Part shown: one piece after another, positions 44,820 through 53,239 of the stretch
Numbering within the stretch: position 1 is the stretch's first letter
How the letters are laid out: each line of letters opens with the position of its first letter
From: Chitinophaga sp. sic0106
Lineage (GTDB): Bacteria > Bacteroidota > Bacteroidia > Chitinophagales > Chitinophagaceae
Assembly: GCF_019219075.1 (NCBI RefSeq)
Contig: NZ_JAHUWJ010000008.1
Coordinates: 62,001-126,000, forward strand
Reading direction: 5' to 3'
DNA length: 64,000 nt
Made by a program: the position numbers and the translations under genes
The notes under the pieces: model-generated
The model's database searches: none
What the model was told of the DNA's origin: nothing
What the model saw: only the letters and a program-made list of their open reading frames with translations

Positions 44820-46313
44820 ATGAGAAATAAAATTCGATATATCATTTACGGAGGGCTGCTGTTAGTAAATTTGAGCGCCTGTAAAAAATTAATAGAAGTA
44901 GATCAGCCAATCAGTACGGTGAGCACGGAGTCCGTGTTCAGTTCAGATGAGAAGGCATCTAATGCAGTAGCGGGGGTGTATTCTTCCATGATCAATGACC
45001 GAAGTGAGACAGGTATTCTGAATAGTGTGCTGGACGTGTATACCAGTTTGTTAAGTGGTGAATGTCAACCATATATTCAGACGTCAGGTAGTGCCTATGA
45101 CGCCTATTACAACGGACATTTGTTGAATACAGATGGAGTTAGCAATTTCTTCTGGCAAAATGGCTACAAGATTATTTATAATGCCAATGCTGTGATGGAA
45201 GGAATCGCGAATTCAACTTCTTTAGACCTTACTGCGCCGGCTCGCGCGCGGTACCGGGGGGAGATGCTTTTTTCCCGTGCCATCGCTTATTTCATGCTGG
45301 TAAATCTGTACGGAGATGTTCCTTTGGTGCTCACAACAGATATAAACCAGAACATCGCCAGGGGACGTGCACCTTTAGCGGATGTTTACCATCAGATGGA
45401 GCTGGATCTGACAGATGCTATTACACTGATGGAAGGCAGTGATGCAGAAACAAATACCAATAAATATTATCCAACAAAGTATGCGGCAAAGGCTTTGTTG
45501 TCACGGGTGTATCTTTTCCAGGAAAAATGGGATAAAGCGGCTGAATTTGCAGATGCAGTCATTAATGCTGGCAAATTCTCGCTGGAGCCGCTTAATAAGG
45601 TGTTTAAGCATGCTAACAAAGAATCTATCTGGGTATTGCACCAGGAGATGAATACACCTAAGTCGTTGCTGGCCGGGTATCACTTTCTGCCGGTGGTATC
45701 ATCCACTGCCATACCAGAGCTGGATGAATACATGAAAGATTCAACCACGTACGAATTGATGCTCGCTGGTGGTATATATCCCATCATCGGTGCAACTAAC
45801 GAACTGGTAAATTCTTTTGAGGCAAATGATCAGCGTAGCAAAGCGTGGTTAGGGCATGTGCTTTCTCCTGATGTGGCGCCGTACAATGGATATATTTTTT
45901 ATTATCCTGAAAAGTACATGGGGCCGGATCGTGACGTTAAAGACCCCATTCTTGACCTGATTATGTTACGTTTGGGAGAAGTATATCTCATCCGCGCAGA
46001 AGCAAACGCACACCTGAATAAATTGACGGAAGCTGTTGCCGACATAAACGTTATCCGTAACAGAGCGGGTTTGGGAAATGTGAGTCCTGAAGGTCAGGAT
46101 GCCGTGCTACAGGCCGTTGCGCAGGAGCGTAAAGTGGAATTATTTGCAGAAAATTCCAGCCGGTTTTTTGACCTGAAACGTACCGGTAAAGCAAAAGAAG
46201 TATTAGGAGCCTTATCCTATAAACAGCCTTTTGCTGAGTACACGCTGCTACTGCCTATCCCGGCCCCAGATCTCTCAAAAAGCCCTGTTATCAAACAAAA
46301 TCCAGGTTACTAG
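44820..46313 (+). CDS. SusD/RagB-family nutrient-binding lipoprotein
   Basis: This 497-residue surface lipoprotein has the signal MRNKIRYIIYGGLLLVNLSAC, with lipidated Cys21. SusD proteins close over the SusC barrel like a lid. Motifs include ESVFSSDEKASNAVAGVYSSM (about 38-58), ARYRGEMLFSRAIAYFMLVNLYGDVPL (abridged, TPR-like), the TPR helix AKALLSRVYLFQEKWDKAAEFAD, and the C-terminal SusD domain LRLGEVYLIRAEANAHLNK with NVIRNRAGL. It lies 8 nt after SusC and 2 nt before the hydroxylase gene. Confidence 0.96.
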   Translation: MRNKIRYIIYGGLLLVNLSACKKLIEVDQPISTVSTESVFSSDEKASNAVAGVYSSMINDRSETGILNSVLDVYTSLLSGECQPYIQTSGSAYDAYYNGHLLNTDGVSNFFWQNGYKIIYNANAVMEGIANSTSLDLTAPARARYRGEMLFSRAIAYFMLVNLYGDVPLVLTTDINQNIARGRAPLADVYHQMELDLTDAITLMEGSDAETNTNKYYPTKYAAKALLSRVYLFQEKWDKAAEFADAVINAGKFSLEPLNKVFKHANKESIWVLHQEMNTPKSLLAGYHFLPVVSSTAIPELDEYMKDSTTYELMLAGGIYPIIGATNELVNSFEANDQRSKAWLGHVLSPDVAPYNGYIFYYPEKYMGPDRDVKDPILDLIMLRLGEVYLIRAEANAHLNKLTEAVADINVIRNRAGLGNVSPEGQDAVLQAVAQERKVELFAENSSRFFDLKRTGKAKEVLGALSYKQPFAEYTLLLPIPAPDLSKSPVIKQNPGY

Positions 46314-46315
46314 TT

Positions 46316-47098
46316 ATGCAGGAGTTTTTTAAATATGTTTTTACGGAGACGGTATTGAACCTGTTACGGTATTTTACTATAGCCGGCATCATGTTCTACC
46401 TGTTTTATAAATTACTGACCCATAAGGTCACCAAAAACAAAATCCAGCCTACCAAATTTGCGCAAAAAAAGGATTTTTTCAGGGAGATATTACATTCCGC
46501 GATGAGCACTTTCATCCTGGCGGGGATGGCCATCCTGGCTTTTACGCCCTGGATAAAACCGCATACGTTTATCTATACTAACCTGAACGACTACCCGATA
46601 TGGTGGATACCAGTTAGTGTAGGTCTGGCGCTGGTGGTTCATGACACTTACTTTTACTGGATGCACCGCACGTTGCACCATCCTAAGTTGTTCAATATCA
46701 CCCATTTACTGCACCATAAATCCACCAACCCTTCCCCCTGGACGGCTTACTCCTTCCATGCGCTGGAAGCCGTGGCGGAAGGTGCGGTTGTGCTGGTGCT
46801 GGTATTTGTAATGCCTATGCATCCGTTGTCACTGGCACTGTTTAATGTGGCTGCCTTGATTATCAATGTCTACGGTCATTTAGGCTATGAAATCATGCCT
46901 AAGGGTTTCAGGAAATCTTTTTTATTTGAGATACTGAACTCCTCTACTTACCACAACGTCCATCATGCTAAGTTTAAAGGTAATTACAGCCTTTATTTTC
47001 GTGTATGGGACCGCGTGATGGGTACCGAGCATCCGGATTACGTGAAGGTGTATGATGCTATACAGGAACGGCGCTTTGGCTCCGCCCCTGAAAAGTAA
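46316..47098 (+). CDS. Sterol desaturase / fatty acid hydroxylase family membrane enzyme
   Basis: This 260-residue protein of the di-iron membrane hydroxylase superfamily has about four hydrophobic segments. The His boxes are visible: HDTYFYWMHRTLHH (about 104-117), HLLHHKSTNPSPWTAYSFH, and YHNVHHAKF near residue 215. Members hydroxylate or desaturate lipids at the membrane with oxygen. Its start lies only 2 nt after the SusD stop, so it is expressed with the SusC/D pair, which is unusual. Its last codons form the left arm of a 21-bp perfect hairpin. Confidence 0.9.
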   Translation: MQEFFKYVFTETVLNLLRYFTIAGIMFYLFYKLLTHKVTKNKIQPTKFAQKKDFFREILHSAMSTFILAGMAILAFTPWIKPHTFIYTNLNDYPIWWIPVSVGLALVVHDTYFYWMHRTLHHPKLFNITHLLHHKSTNPSPWTAYSFHALEAVAEGAVVLVLVFVMPMHPLSLALFNVAALIINVYGHLGYEIMPKGFRKSFLFEILNSSTYHNVHHAKFKGNYSLYFRVWDRVMGTEHPDYVKVYDAIQERRFGSAPEK

Positions 47099-47129
47099 GC
47101 GGGCCTTTGGCCCGCTTACTTTTCAGGGG
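47085..47129. repeat. 21-bp perfect hairpin overlapping the hydroxylase stop codon
   Basis: The left arm (47085-47105) begins CCCCTGAAAAGTAAGC and holds the final codons and TAA of the gene. The right arm (47109-47129) is its exact complement, with a TTT loop. No T tract follows. Confidence 0.85.
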
Positions 47130-47167
47130 TTTCCCCGTCGCCGATGGCGACGGGGAAACCCCTGAAA
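47121..47167. repeat. 22-bp perfect hairpin overlapping the previous one
   Basis: TTTCAGGGGTTTCCCCGTCGCC (47121-47142 as two blocks, TTTCAGGGG and TTTCCCCGTCGCC) pairs exactly with 47146-47167, loop GAT. Its first nine bases are the right arm end of the upstream hairpin, so the two structures exclude each other. Confidence 0.85.
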
Positions 47168-47234
47168 TCGACTCCAATCTTTTCAATTCCTCCGAATTTT
47201 ATTACTATTGTGTATAACATAAGCCTATACACCT

Positions 47235-47840
47235 ATGAGCCCCATTTTTGGCAAGCGAATAGCCTTGATAAAGCATGTCCACGTTGCCGATACCGCCTGT
47301 CCGGAGTGCCGCGCCAGCCAGCTGCAGGTGCGCGTGATGCGGGATTACCACCATTTTCTGAGCATACCTTTATACCCCACCGGCAAAAAAATGGTAACCA
47401 TTTACTGTGCAGGGTGCGGTAGTGGCCAGCGGGTACCGGCTATCCGGGAAAAATACCTGCAAACGGGAACGCCTATACTCCTTTATACCGGCGTGGTACC
47501 TTTTTTCTGGATGTCGGCCTACGCTTACCTGTCGGATAAGGCCACCAGCAACCGTATACAACACTACGCCAACAACCCGCAGCCTGGCGATGTGTATAAA
47601 ATGAAGGCTTTTTCCAATGGTACGCCCATGTTTTTCTTCCTGCGCCTGTTAAAACTGGATGAGGACGGGAAGGCGCATTTCTATCTGGCCCCGGCCATCT
47701 ACCGCCACCATATACGTAGTATTGATAAAAAGGATAAGCGAAACTACAGTGATATCCCAAACTGGACTTATCTGCGTACGGACCTGCCGGAAAAGGTGGC
47801 GGATGGTATTGTGATGGATATACGGAGAAATGGATTATAG
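47235..47840 (+). CDS. Hypothetical zinc-ribbon membrane protein
   Basis: This 201-residue protein has an N-terminal zinc-ribbon-like CPEC near residue 23 and CAGC near residue 58, as in treble-clef domains. A single hydrophobic stretch (PILLYTGVVPFFWMSAYAYL, about 79-98) follows. The C-terminal part (about 105-201) is soluble, with GDVYKMKAFSNGTPMFFFL and a basic KKDKRNYSD. No family is recognised. The ribbon before a membrane helix resembles zinc-ribbon-anchored membrane proteins. It stands alone. Confidence 0.7.
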   Translation: MSPIFGKRIALIKHVHVADTACPECRASQLQVRVMRDYHHFLSIPLYPTGKKMVTIYCAGCGSGQRVPAIREKYLQTGTPILLYTGVVPFFWMSAYAYLSDKATSNRIQHYANNPQPGDVYKMKAFSNGTPMFFFLRLLKLDEDGKAHFYLAPAIYRHHIRSIDKKDKRNYSDIPNWTYLRTDLPEKVADGIVMDIRRNGL

Positions 47841-47857
47841 ATTTTCTGAAAATAAAT

Positions 47858-47879
47858 ACGGCGCAGAAAACTGCGCCGT
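47858..47879. terminator. Hairpin between convergent genes
   Basis: ACGGCGCAG-AAAA-CTGCGCCGT is a 9-bp perfect stem just after the 47840 stop and about 85 nt beyond the hom stop. It has no T tract on either strand. TTCCGC-TTT-GCGGAA follows nearby at about 47890. Confidence 0.55.
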
Positions 47880-47964
47880 CGAGATGGTTGGTTCCGCTTT
47901 GCGGAAATGCATTGCGGTTGGTTTTTGATTTTGTTTTCTATATCTAACTTAACAATAGTTACTG

Positions 47965-49146
47965 TTATTCCAGCACCAGCAGGTTCACATCTTTGTTTTT
48001 CAGCCATGCGGCATCTTTCAGTTTCTGCAGGTTAATGCTACCTACTACATAACGCCAGGTGGAGGACTCATATTTTTCTTCGATGCTGAAGAACTCGGTC
48101 AGGTCTACCTGATCAGGTGTTTTGTAGCGGAGGTATACTTTCAGCTTCACATCGTTGGTGAAAGCCGGCTGGTTGTTTTGTTTAATCTTCTTGTATTCGT
48201 AGCGGTAGTTGTACAGCAGTGCGGAGATGTCGGACAGCACCGCGCTACCGGTAGCGGTACCACCGGCACCTTTACCTACAAAGAATTGTTTATCGGTGAA
48301 GGCACTTTCCAGCAGGATACCGTTGTATTCATTGTATACATCGTAGAGCAGGTTGTGTTCTTTCACCAGGTGAGGCAGTACAAACGCAAATACGTTTCCG
48401 TTGTTGCGGCGGCAGTGCCCAATGAGTTTAATCGTAGAATTACGTTGTTTCGCGAACTGGATATCGAAATCATTCAGGTGATGAATACCGAAGTTGAACA
48501 CTTCCTCCGGTTTTACGAACGTACCGAAAGCGTGCAGCAGGAGGATAACGATTTTGAATTTAGGATCGTATCCTTCGATATCAAGGGTAGGGTCAGTTTC
48601 TGCGAAACCGAGGTCCTGCGCCTGTTGCAGAGCCGTTTCGAAGCTCAGGTTTTCTTCGAATATTTTAGTGAGAATATAGTTGGTAGAGCCGTTGCAGATT
48701 CCCTCTACTGCATTGAGCAGGTCGTTGTCGTAGTATTCTTCCAGGTTACGGATAATTGGAATACTGGCGCAGCTGGATGCTTCGTAGAGGAAAGGTACTT
48801 TGTTTTCTGCCTGCAGCTGATAGAGGGAAGCGAGGTTTTCAGCAATCATACGTTTGCTGGCGCTCACTACTGCTTTACCATTGCGCAGGGCGGTGCTTAC
48901 AATTTCAAAAGCTGCTTCTGTTTCATTGATGAGTTCCACAACCACGTCAATGGTAGGATCTTCGAGAATTTCATTTTTATCAGTAGTAAAATAACTGCTG
49001 TCGATAGGTCTTGATTTGTTAGGGTCTTTAATACAGATTTTTTTGATTCTTGCATTAATACCTTTTGTTCTGTTCAAAACTTCGTACAGCCCTTGTCCTA
49101 CACAGCCGAAACCGAAAATGCCTAAATTGATGATCTTGTTTTCCAT
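47965..49146 (-). CDS. hom: Homoserine dehydrogenase
   Basis: This 393-residue enzyme makes homoserine from aspartate semialdehyde with NAD(P)H, the branch to methionine and threonine. The Rossmann fingerprint GIFGFGCVGQGLYEVL is at the start. The catalytic region has KAVVSASKRMIAEN, YEASSCASIPIIRNLEEY, GICNGSTNYILTKIFE, FAETDPTLDIEGYD and KGAGGTATGSAV. It is the monofunctional form without the aspartokinase domain. A C-terminal extension after about 310 may be regulatory. It follows the trans-sulfuration gene 55 nt downstream in the SAM-riboswitch operon, implying methionine synthesis. Confidence 0.95.
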   Translation of the reverse strand: MENKIINLGIFGFGCVGQGLYEVLNRTKGINARIKKICIKDPNKSRPIDSSYFTTDKNEILEDPTIDVVVELINETEAAFEIVSTALRNGKAVVSASKRMIAENLASLYQLQAENKVPFLYEASSCASIPIIRNLEEYYDNDLLNAVEGICNGSTNYILTKIFEENLSFETALQQAQDLGFAETDPTLDIEGYDPKFKIVILLLHAFGTFVKPEEVFNFGIHHLNDFDIQFAKQRNSTIKLIGHCRRNNGNVFAFVLPHLVKEHNLLYDVYNEYNGILLESAFTDKQFFVGKGAGGTATGSAVLSDISALLYNYRYEYKKIKQNNQPAFTNDVKLKVYLRYKTPDQVDLTEFFSIEEKYESSTWRYVVGSINLQKLKDAAWLKNKDVNLLVLE

Positions 49147-49201
49147 ATCTAATTATAACTTATTGTGGTCATCAATCAGCTTTTCAGCTATTTGCGCCAC
49201 A

Positions 49202-50380
49202 TTATTGTAAAACAGTAATTTGTTTGCCGGCTGGAGAGTTTAACCTGTCCAGTGCCTGTTTGAGGTCGTTGATCAGGTCTTCTGCATCTTCAATGCCCAG
49301 TGACAGGCGGATACAGGAGTCCTGGAGACCCGTTTTTTTCCGGAAGTCTTCCGGGATGTTGCGATGCGTCATGGTAGCCGGGTGAGCCAGCATACTTTTC
49401 ACGCCACCAAAGCTTTCCGCGAGCTTAAACAGCTTGGTAGCATTTACGATGCGGATGGCATTTTTGATGTTATCGCTTTTTAAGGAGAAGCTGACAAGGC
49501 CGCCATAACTTTTTTGTTGTTTGCGTGCGATGTGGTGATTTTTATGGGTGGCCAACCCGGGATAATACACTTTGTCGATCGCAGGATGTGTGCTGAGCCA
49601 CTGTGCTACGGCCAATGCGTTGGCGCATTGTTTTTCCAGGCGCAGTGCCAGCGTTTCAATACCGCGGATGGTAAGCCAGGCATCGAACGGACTGAGGATA
49701 CTACCGGAAATATTCTGGTTGTACCGGATCTGATCGGCCAGTGGTTTGGAATTTACCACTACCAGTCCTGCAATTACGTCGCAGTGTCCTGCGAGGTATT
49801 TGGATGCGCTGTGGATCACAATATCAGCACCGAGTGTGATAGGTTGCTGCAGCAACGGGGTACTGAAGGTGTTGTCCACTACGAGCAGGATATCGTGCTG
49901 TTTGGCAATTTTGCTGACAGACTTAATATCTGAGATGCGCAACGTAGGATTGGTAGGTGATTCCAGCCATATCACCTTTGTTTTAGGAGTGATAGCTGCC
50001 AGCACCTTGTCGGTATTGCTGGTATCAACGAAGTTGACCTTGATACCAAAGCGTTCGAACATGTGATTGAAAATCTGGAAAATACCTCCGTAGGTATCTT
50101 CCACTGCCATGATCTCATCGCCGGTTTTCAGCAATTTGAGAACAGCATCAATGGCGGACATACCGCTGGCAAACGCGAAACCTGCGTAGCCTTCTTCCAG
50201 GTTACAGATCAGGTCTTCCAGTACCTTCCTGGTAGGATTGTTGGCCCTGGAAAATTCGAAGCCTTTGTTAATGCCCGGTGATTCCTGCACAAAGGTGGAC
50301 GTTTGATAGATAGGCACGGAGATGGCGCCTGTCAGTTCGTCTACCGGTATGCTGTGAATCAGTTGTGTTGCTGTTTTCAT
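49202..50380 (-). CDS. PLP-dependent trans-sulfuration enzyme (cystathionine gamma-synthase/lyase type)
   Basis: This 392-residue enzyme (from the ATG at 50380) belongs to the Cys/Met-metabolism PLP family. Near the N-terminus are PIYQTSTFVQESPG and EFSRANNPTRKVLE. The PLP lysine is Lys194 in SASKYLAGH, with the VVDNTFSTPLLQQP stretch before it. ASGMSAIDAVL and the C-terminal SFGGVKSMLAHPATMTH complete the fold. Members include cystathionine gamma-synthase, gamma-lyase and O-acetylhomoserine sulfhydrylase. Being first after a SAM riboswitch and before hom, a methionine-biosynthetic (metB-like) activity is most likely. Confidence 0.9.
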   Translation of the reverse strand: MKTATQLIHSIPVDELTGAISVPIYQTSTFVQESPGINKGFEFSRANNPTRKVLEDLICNLEEGYAGFAFASGMSAIDAVLKLLKTGDEIMAVEDTYGGIFQIFNHMFERFGIKVNFVDTSNTDKVLAAITPKTKVIWLESPTNPTLRISDIKSVSKIAKQHDILLVVDNTFSTPLLQQPITLGADIVIHSASKYLAGHCDVIAGLVVVNSKPLADQIRYNQNISGSILSPFDAWLTIRGIETLALRLEKQCANALAVAQWLSTHPAIDKVYYPGLATHKNHHIARKQQKSYGGLVSFSLKSDNIKNAIRIVNATKLFKLAESFGGVKSMLAHPATMTHRNIPEDFRKKTGLQDSCIRLSLGIEDAEDLINDLKQALDRLNSPAGKQITVLQ

Positions 50381-50486
50381 TGTCAGAACTGTTTTAATGA
50401 TGTCAGAATATGGAAATACATTCTGCAACTTTATCACTAAAATCTAACTTAAACAACCACAAATCCATGAAGGGAGAGAGAGGAGC

Positions 50487-50518
50487 AAAAAAAAAGCTCT
50501 TCCTTTTGTTGGAAGAGC
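50487..50518 (-). terminator. Terminator below the SAM riboswitch
   Basis: On the minus strand GCTCTTCC-AACAAAA-GGAAGAGC is followed by nine T. It lies about 40 nt below the riboswitch core and upstream of the metB-like start, as expected for an attenuating expression platform. Confidence 0.88.
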
Positions 50519-50558
50519 CTTTCAAATATATTATAAGGTGAAGATTAATCTCTGCCAA

Positions 50559-50670
50559 CTTATCTTTCCCCGGTACACCGGGGCAGGAATTAGCACCTTT
50601 TTCCTGACTTGCAATTCAGGAAAGGTTGCTAAGGCATCGTAGGGCCAGACCCTCCGCCTTTCTGGATAAG
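50559..50670 (-). promoter_or_regulatory. SAM-I (S-box) riboswitch
   Basis: On the minus strand the conserved blocks appear in order: CTTATCCAGAAAGGCGGAGGG, CTGGCCCTACGATGCC, AGCAACC, GGTGCTAATTCCTGCC, and GGGAAAGATAAG closing the P1 helix. All S-box helices can form. High SAM would stabilise the aptamer and permit the downstream terminator, shutting the methionine operon. Confidence 0.95.
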
Positions 50671-50690
50671 TGATGTGTAAGAACTGGGTG

Positions 50691-50723
50691 CAAAGGTAAT
50701 GGCAGTTACACCAGATTTCCAAA
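50691..50723 (-). promoter_or_regulatory. Bacteroidota-type promoter of the methionine operon
   Basis: On the minus strand TTTG (50720-50723) and TACCTTTG (50691-50698) are 21 nt apart, two more than the optimum. The -7 box lies about 20 nt upstream of the riboswitch. Confidence 0.7.
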
Positions 50724-50804
50724 TCCCTTTAAAAAAAAATTTTTCGGCCCCTGATTTTTTATCGGGATAACTGACATAATTTTAAAGAAACCAACCATAT
50801 CTGT

Positions 50805-52085
50805 ATGTCTGTTAACCCTTTGCTCCGTGAGGAGTTACTCCAGTTTATCTGGCAGTATCGCCTGTATAATCAGCGTAACCTGCAATCTACCCATGGTGAA
50901 AAAATTTTAGTGCTGCATCCGGGTTCCCGGAACCTGCATGATGGTCCTGACTTTACGGCAGCCAGCATCCGCATTGGTGATACCCGGTGGATGGGCAATG
51001 TGGAGCTGCACCTGCGGAGTACGGACTGGTACCGTCACCGCCACCAGCATGATAAGCGGTATGCCAACATCATCCTGCATGTGGTATTTTACCACGATGA
51101 TGACCGCCTGCAGGTGCCTTGCCTGGAATTACAGCAGTATGTGCCCAAAATGCTGCTGCAGCATTATAATACCCTCAAAAACGCAGTGGGTTTTGTGCCT
51201 TGTGAGCACCAGGCGGCCACCGTGCCGTGGTTATGGTGGCAGTCGTGGCTGGAGCGGCTACTGGCCAACCGCTGGGAGCAAAAAATGCTGCAATGGCAGG
51301 CCTGGCTGCTGAGTACGGGCAACAACTGGGAAGAACTGCTGTACCGTATCATGGCCGAAGGCTTTGGCCTGCCCCTGAATGCCGCGCCGCTGCTGGATGT
51401 GGCGCGATCGCTGCCCTACCGGGTATTGCTGCGCTACCGCCACCAGTCGCTGCTCACGGAGGCATTGCTGTTTGGCCAGGGCGGCTTGCTTCAGGGCGAT
51501 TATAAAGATCCCTATATGGTATCTCTTCAGAAGGAGTTCCGCTGGCTGCAACATAAGCACCGCCTGGTGCCCATGGCGGCGACGCGCTGGGAATGGCTCC
51601 GGGTGCGGCCTGCAGGCTTCCCGACCATGCGCATAGCGGCATTTGCGGCGCTCTGGCACCAGCGGCCCCGTTTATTAGCCAATTTGCTGGAGGCAGCTAC
51701 CGTGGAAGATCTGCGGAAGCTCCTCACCACTACACCCACATCTTACTGGCAAACCCATTATAAACCCGATAAGCGGGTAGCCAAAACCGTTAGCATGGGC
51801 ATAAACGGGGTAAACGGCCTCCTGATCAATGTGGTATTACCTTTCCTCTATTTTTACGGGAAGATGAAATCTTCCCTTTTCCAGCAGCAAAAGGCACTGG
51901 ACATGCTGTTCAGGCTCCCTGCGGAGGATAATGTGGTGATTCGTAACTGGAAGAAACACGGGATCGTGGCAGAAAATGCCCTGGAATCACAGGCGTTGTT
52001 GCAGTTGAAGAAGTGGCATTGCGATCAGAAAGGTTGTTTAGGATGCGCGATAGGGGTAAAGTTGCTGAAGGGGAGCGTGGGGTAG
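50805..52085 (+). CDS. DUF2851 family protein
   Basis: This 426-residue cytoplasmic protein belongs to the uncharacterised, Bacteroidota-specific DUF2851 family. The N-terminal block (LLREELLQFIWQYRLYN, GEKILVLHPGSRNLHDGPDF, IGDTRWMGNVELHLRSTDWYRHRHQHD, abridged) resembles a PD-(D/E)XK-like core. Further on are LAEGFGLP-type and NGLLINVVLPFLYFYGK motifs, and a C-terminal Cys set (CDQKGCLGCAIG, near 410-420) that could bind zinc. It is not co-transcribed with the divergent methionine operon. Function unknown. Confidence 0.85.
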   Translation: MSVNPLLREELLQFIWQYRLYNQRNLQSTHGEKILVLHPGSRNLHDGPDFTAASIRIGDTRWMGNVELHLRSTDWYRHRHQHDKRYANIILHVVFYHDDDRLQVPCLELQQYVPKMLLQHYNTLKNAVGFVPCEHQAATVPWLWWQSWLERLLANRWEQKMLQWQAWLLSTGNNWEELLYRIMAEGFGLPLNAAPLLDVARSLPYRVLLRYRHQSLLTEALLFGQGGLLQGDYKDPYMVSLQKEFRWLQHKHRLVPMAATRWEWLRVRPAGFPTMRIAAFAALWHQRPRLLANLLEAATVEDLRKLLTTTPTSYWQTHYKPDKRVAKTVSMGINGVNGLLINVVLPFLYFYGKMKSSLFQQQKALDMLFRLPAEDNVVIRNWKKHGIVAENALESQALLQLKKWHCDQKGCLGCAIGVKLLKGSVG

Positions 52086-52089
52086 GGAA

Positions 52090-52117
52090 AGAAACCGGTT
52101 GTTAGCCGGTTTCTTTT
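52090..52117 (+). terminator. Intrinsic terminator of DUF2851 gene
   Basis: GAAACCGG-TTGTTAG-CCGGTTTC is followed by TTTT, 4 nt after the stop codon. Confidence 0.85.
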
Positions 52118-52210
52118 GGCGTGGTTTCGCCCATAATCGGAGGTCGCCGGCTAAGGTTTTCATATCGGTGAAAGCCTGATGCCGTTTATCGCGCCGATGG
52201 ACCAATAACC

Positions 52211-53146
52211 CTAGCGAATGGGCTTAAACCCTGCTGTTTTAGGCATGCTTCGCAATTCTTTCTGTGCAAATGAAATAAAGTCCTTCTGAAGTTGGCTCTG
52301 ATCTGCAAGGGTAACCAGGTACCAGGCTCTTTTGGAGTAGTTATGCTGTAATGGCAGCATCGTCATATCATCGCTTACTTGCGGCGCTATCAGCCACTTC
52401 GCCATCACGGCTATCCCAAGATTCAATTGTACCATTTCAAGAATCACTTCTGTTAGGGGCATTTTGATCACACGGGCAGGCTCAGCTTTGTTGGGTTTTA
52501 ATACATTTTCAATCAGGTCGTTTTCTCTGTCTTCTATATCATAGGCAATCAGGGTCTGCTCCCTGAAATCCTTTGGGGATATGAGTTTTCGTTTGGATAA
52601 TGGGTTGTCTTTACTTATGACGACCACCAGTTCATCCTGAAAAACTGGGGTGTATTTAAAAGATGGATGATCGTCCAATGGTTCGTTGGCAGGCTTGCTG
52701 ACCAACGCTACATCAAGCGTTCCATTTTGGAGATGCATTAACGGCGCTCGAGTGGCGCCATCAGCTATTTTTACTGTTACACGCGGATGTACCTGATGAT
52801 ACTTTGTAATGATGCGCGGCAACCAGTTGTAAGTGGTATAACATTCCGTGCTAATGTTGATGGTGCCGTAGTTACCAGCTTTGATGGATTGGATTTCATG
52901 CCCCAGTTTTTGCAGTTCTGTCAGCACCACCTCGGCGGTATCCATCATTTTCCTACCTACGGGGGTGAGGTATAACTTTTTGTTCCTTCTTTCAAAAACC
53001 TTTGCATCAATCTTTTTTTCCAATTCCTGTACATGGTGACTCAGCGCGGATTGTGAGATATAGAGCGTTTCGGCCGCGCGGGTCATAGAGCCTTCCTTTT
53101 CAATGGCGCTAATAACTTTCAGGTGCTGCAGGTTGATATTAAACAT
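52211..53146 (-). CDS. LysR-family transcriptional regulator
   Basis: This LysR-type regulator has 311 residues from the ATG at 53146. The winged HTH is complete (LQHLKVISAIEKEGSMTRAAETLYISQSALSHHVQELEKKI, abridged). The effector-binding domain begins about residue 85 (GTINISTECYTTYNWLPRII, a MetR-like 'E-Y-TY-WLP' motif). It stays within the usual LysR length. It is divergent from the creatininase gene, with a 93-nt intergenic region that should hold its operator, so it probably controls that gene. The MetR-like effector domain may also tie it to the nearby methionine operon, which is weaker inference. Confidence 0.92.
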   Translation of the reverse strand: MFNINLQHLKVISAIEKEGSMTRAAETLYISQSALSHHVQELEKKIDAKVFERRNKKLYLTPVGRKMMDTAEVVLTELQKLGHEIQSIKAGNYGTINISTECYTTYNWLPRIITKYHQVHPRVTVKIADGATRAPLMHLQNGTLDVALVSKPANEPLDDHPSFKYTPVFQDELVVVISKDNPLSKRKLISPKDFREQTLIAYDIEDRENDLIENVLKPNKAEPARVIKMPLTEVILEMVQLNLGIAVMAKWLIAPQVSDDMTMLPLQHNYSKRAWYLVTLADQSQLQKDFISFAQKELRSMPKTAGFKPIR

Positions 53147-53239
53147 GAGTAATTTAGATTGATAATTCAAAATTAATTCATTGTTTTCATAAATGGGGGT
53201 AATATATTTTTACGGGCATATTCATCAATTAAATCTTTT

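Noticed and set aside
48178..49014. 278-codon plus-strand frame inside hom
   Set aside because: Antisense shadow of homoserine dehydrogenase.
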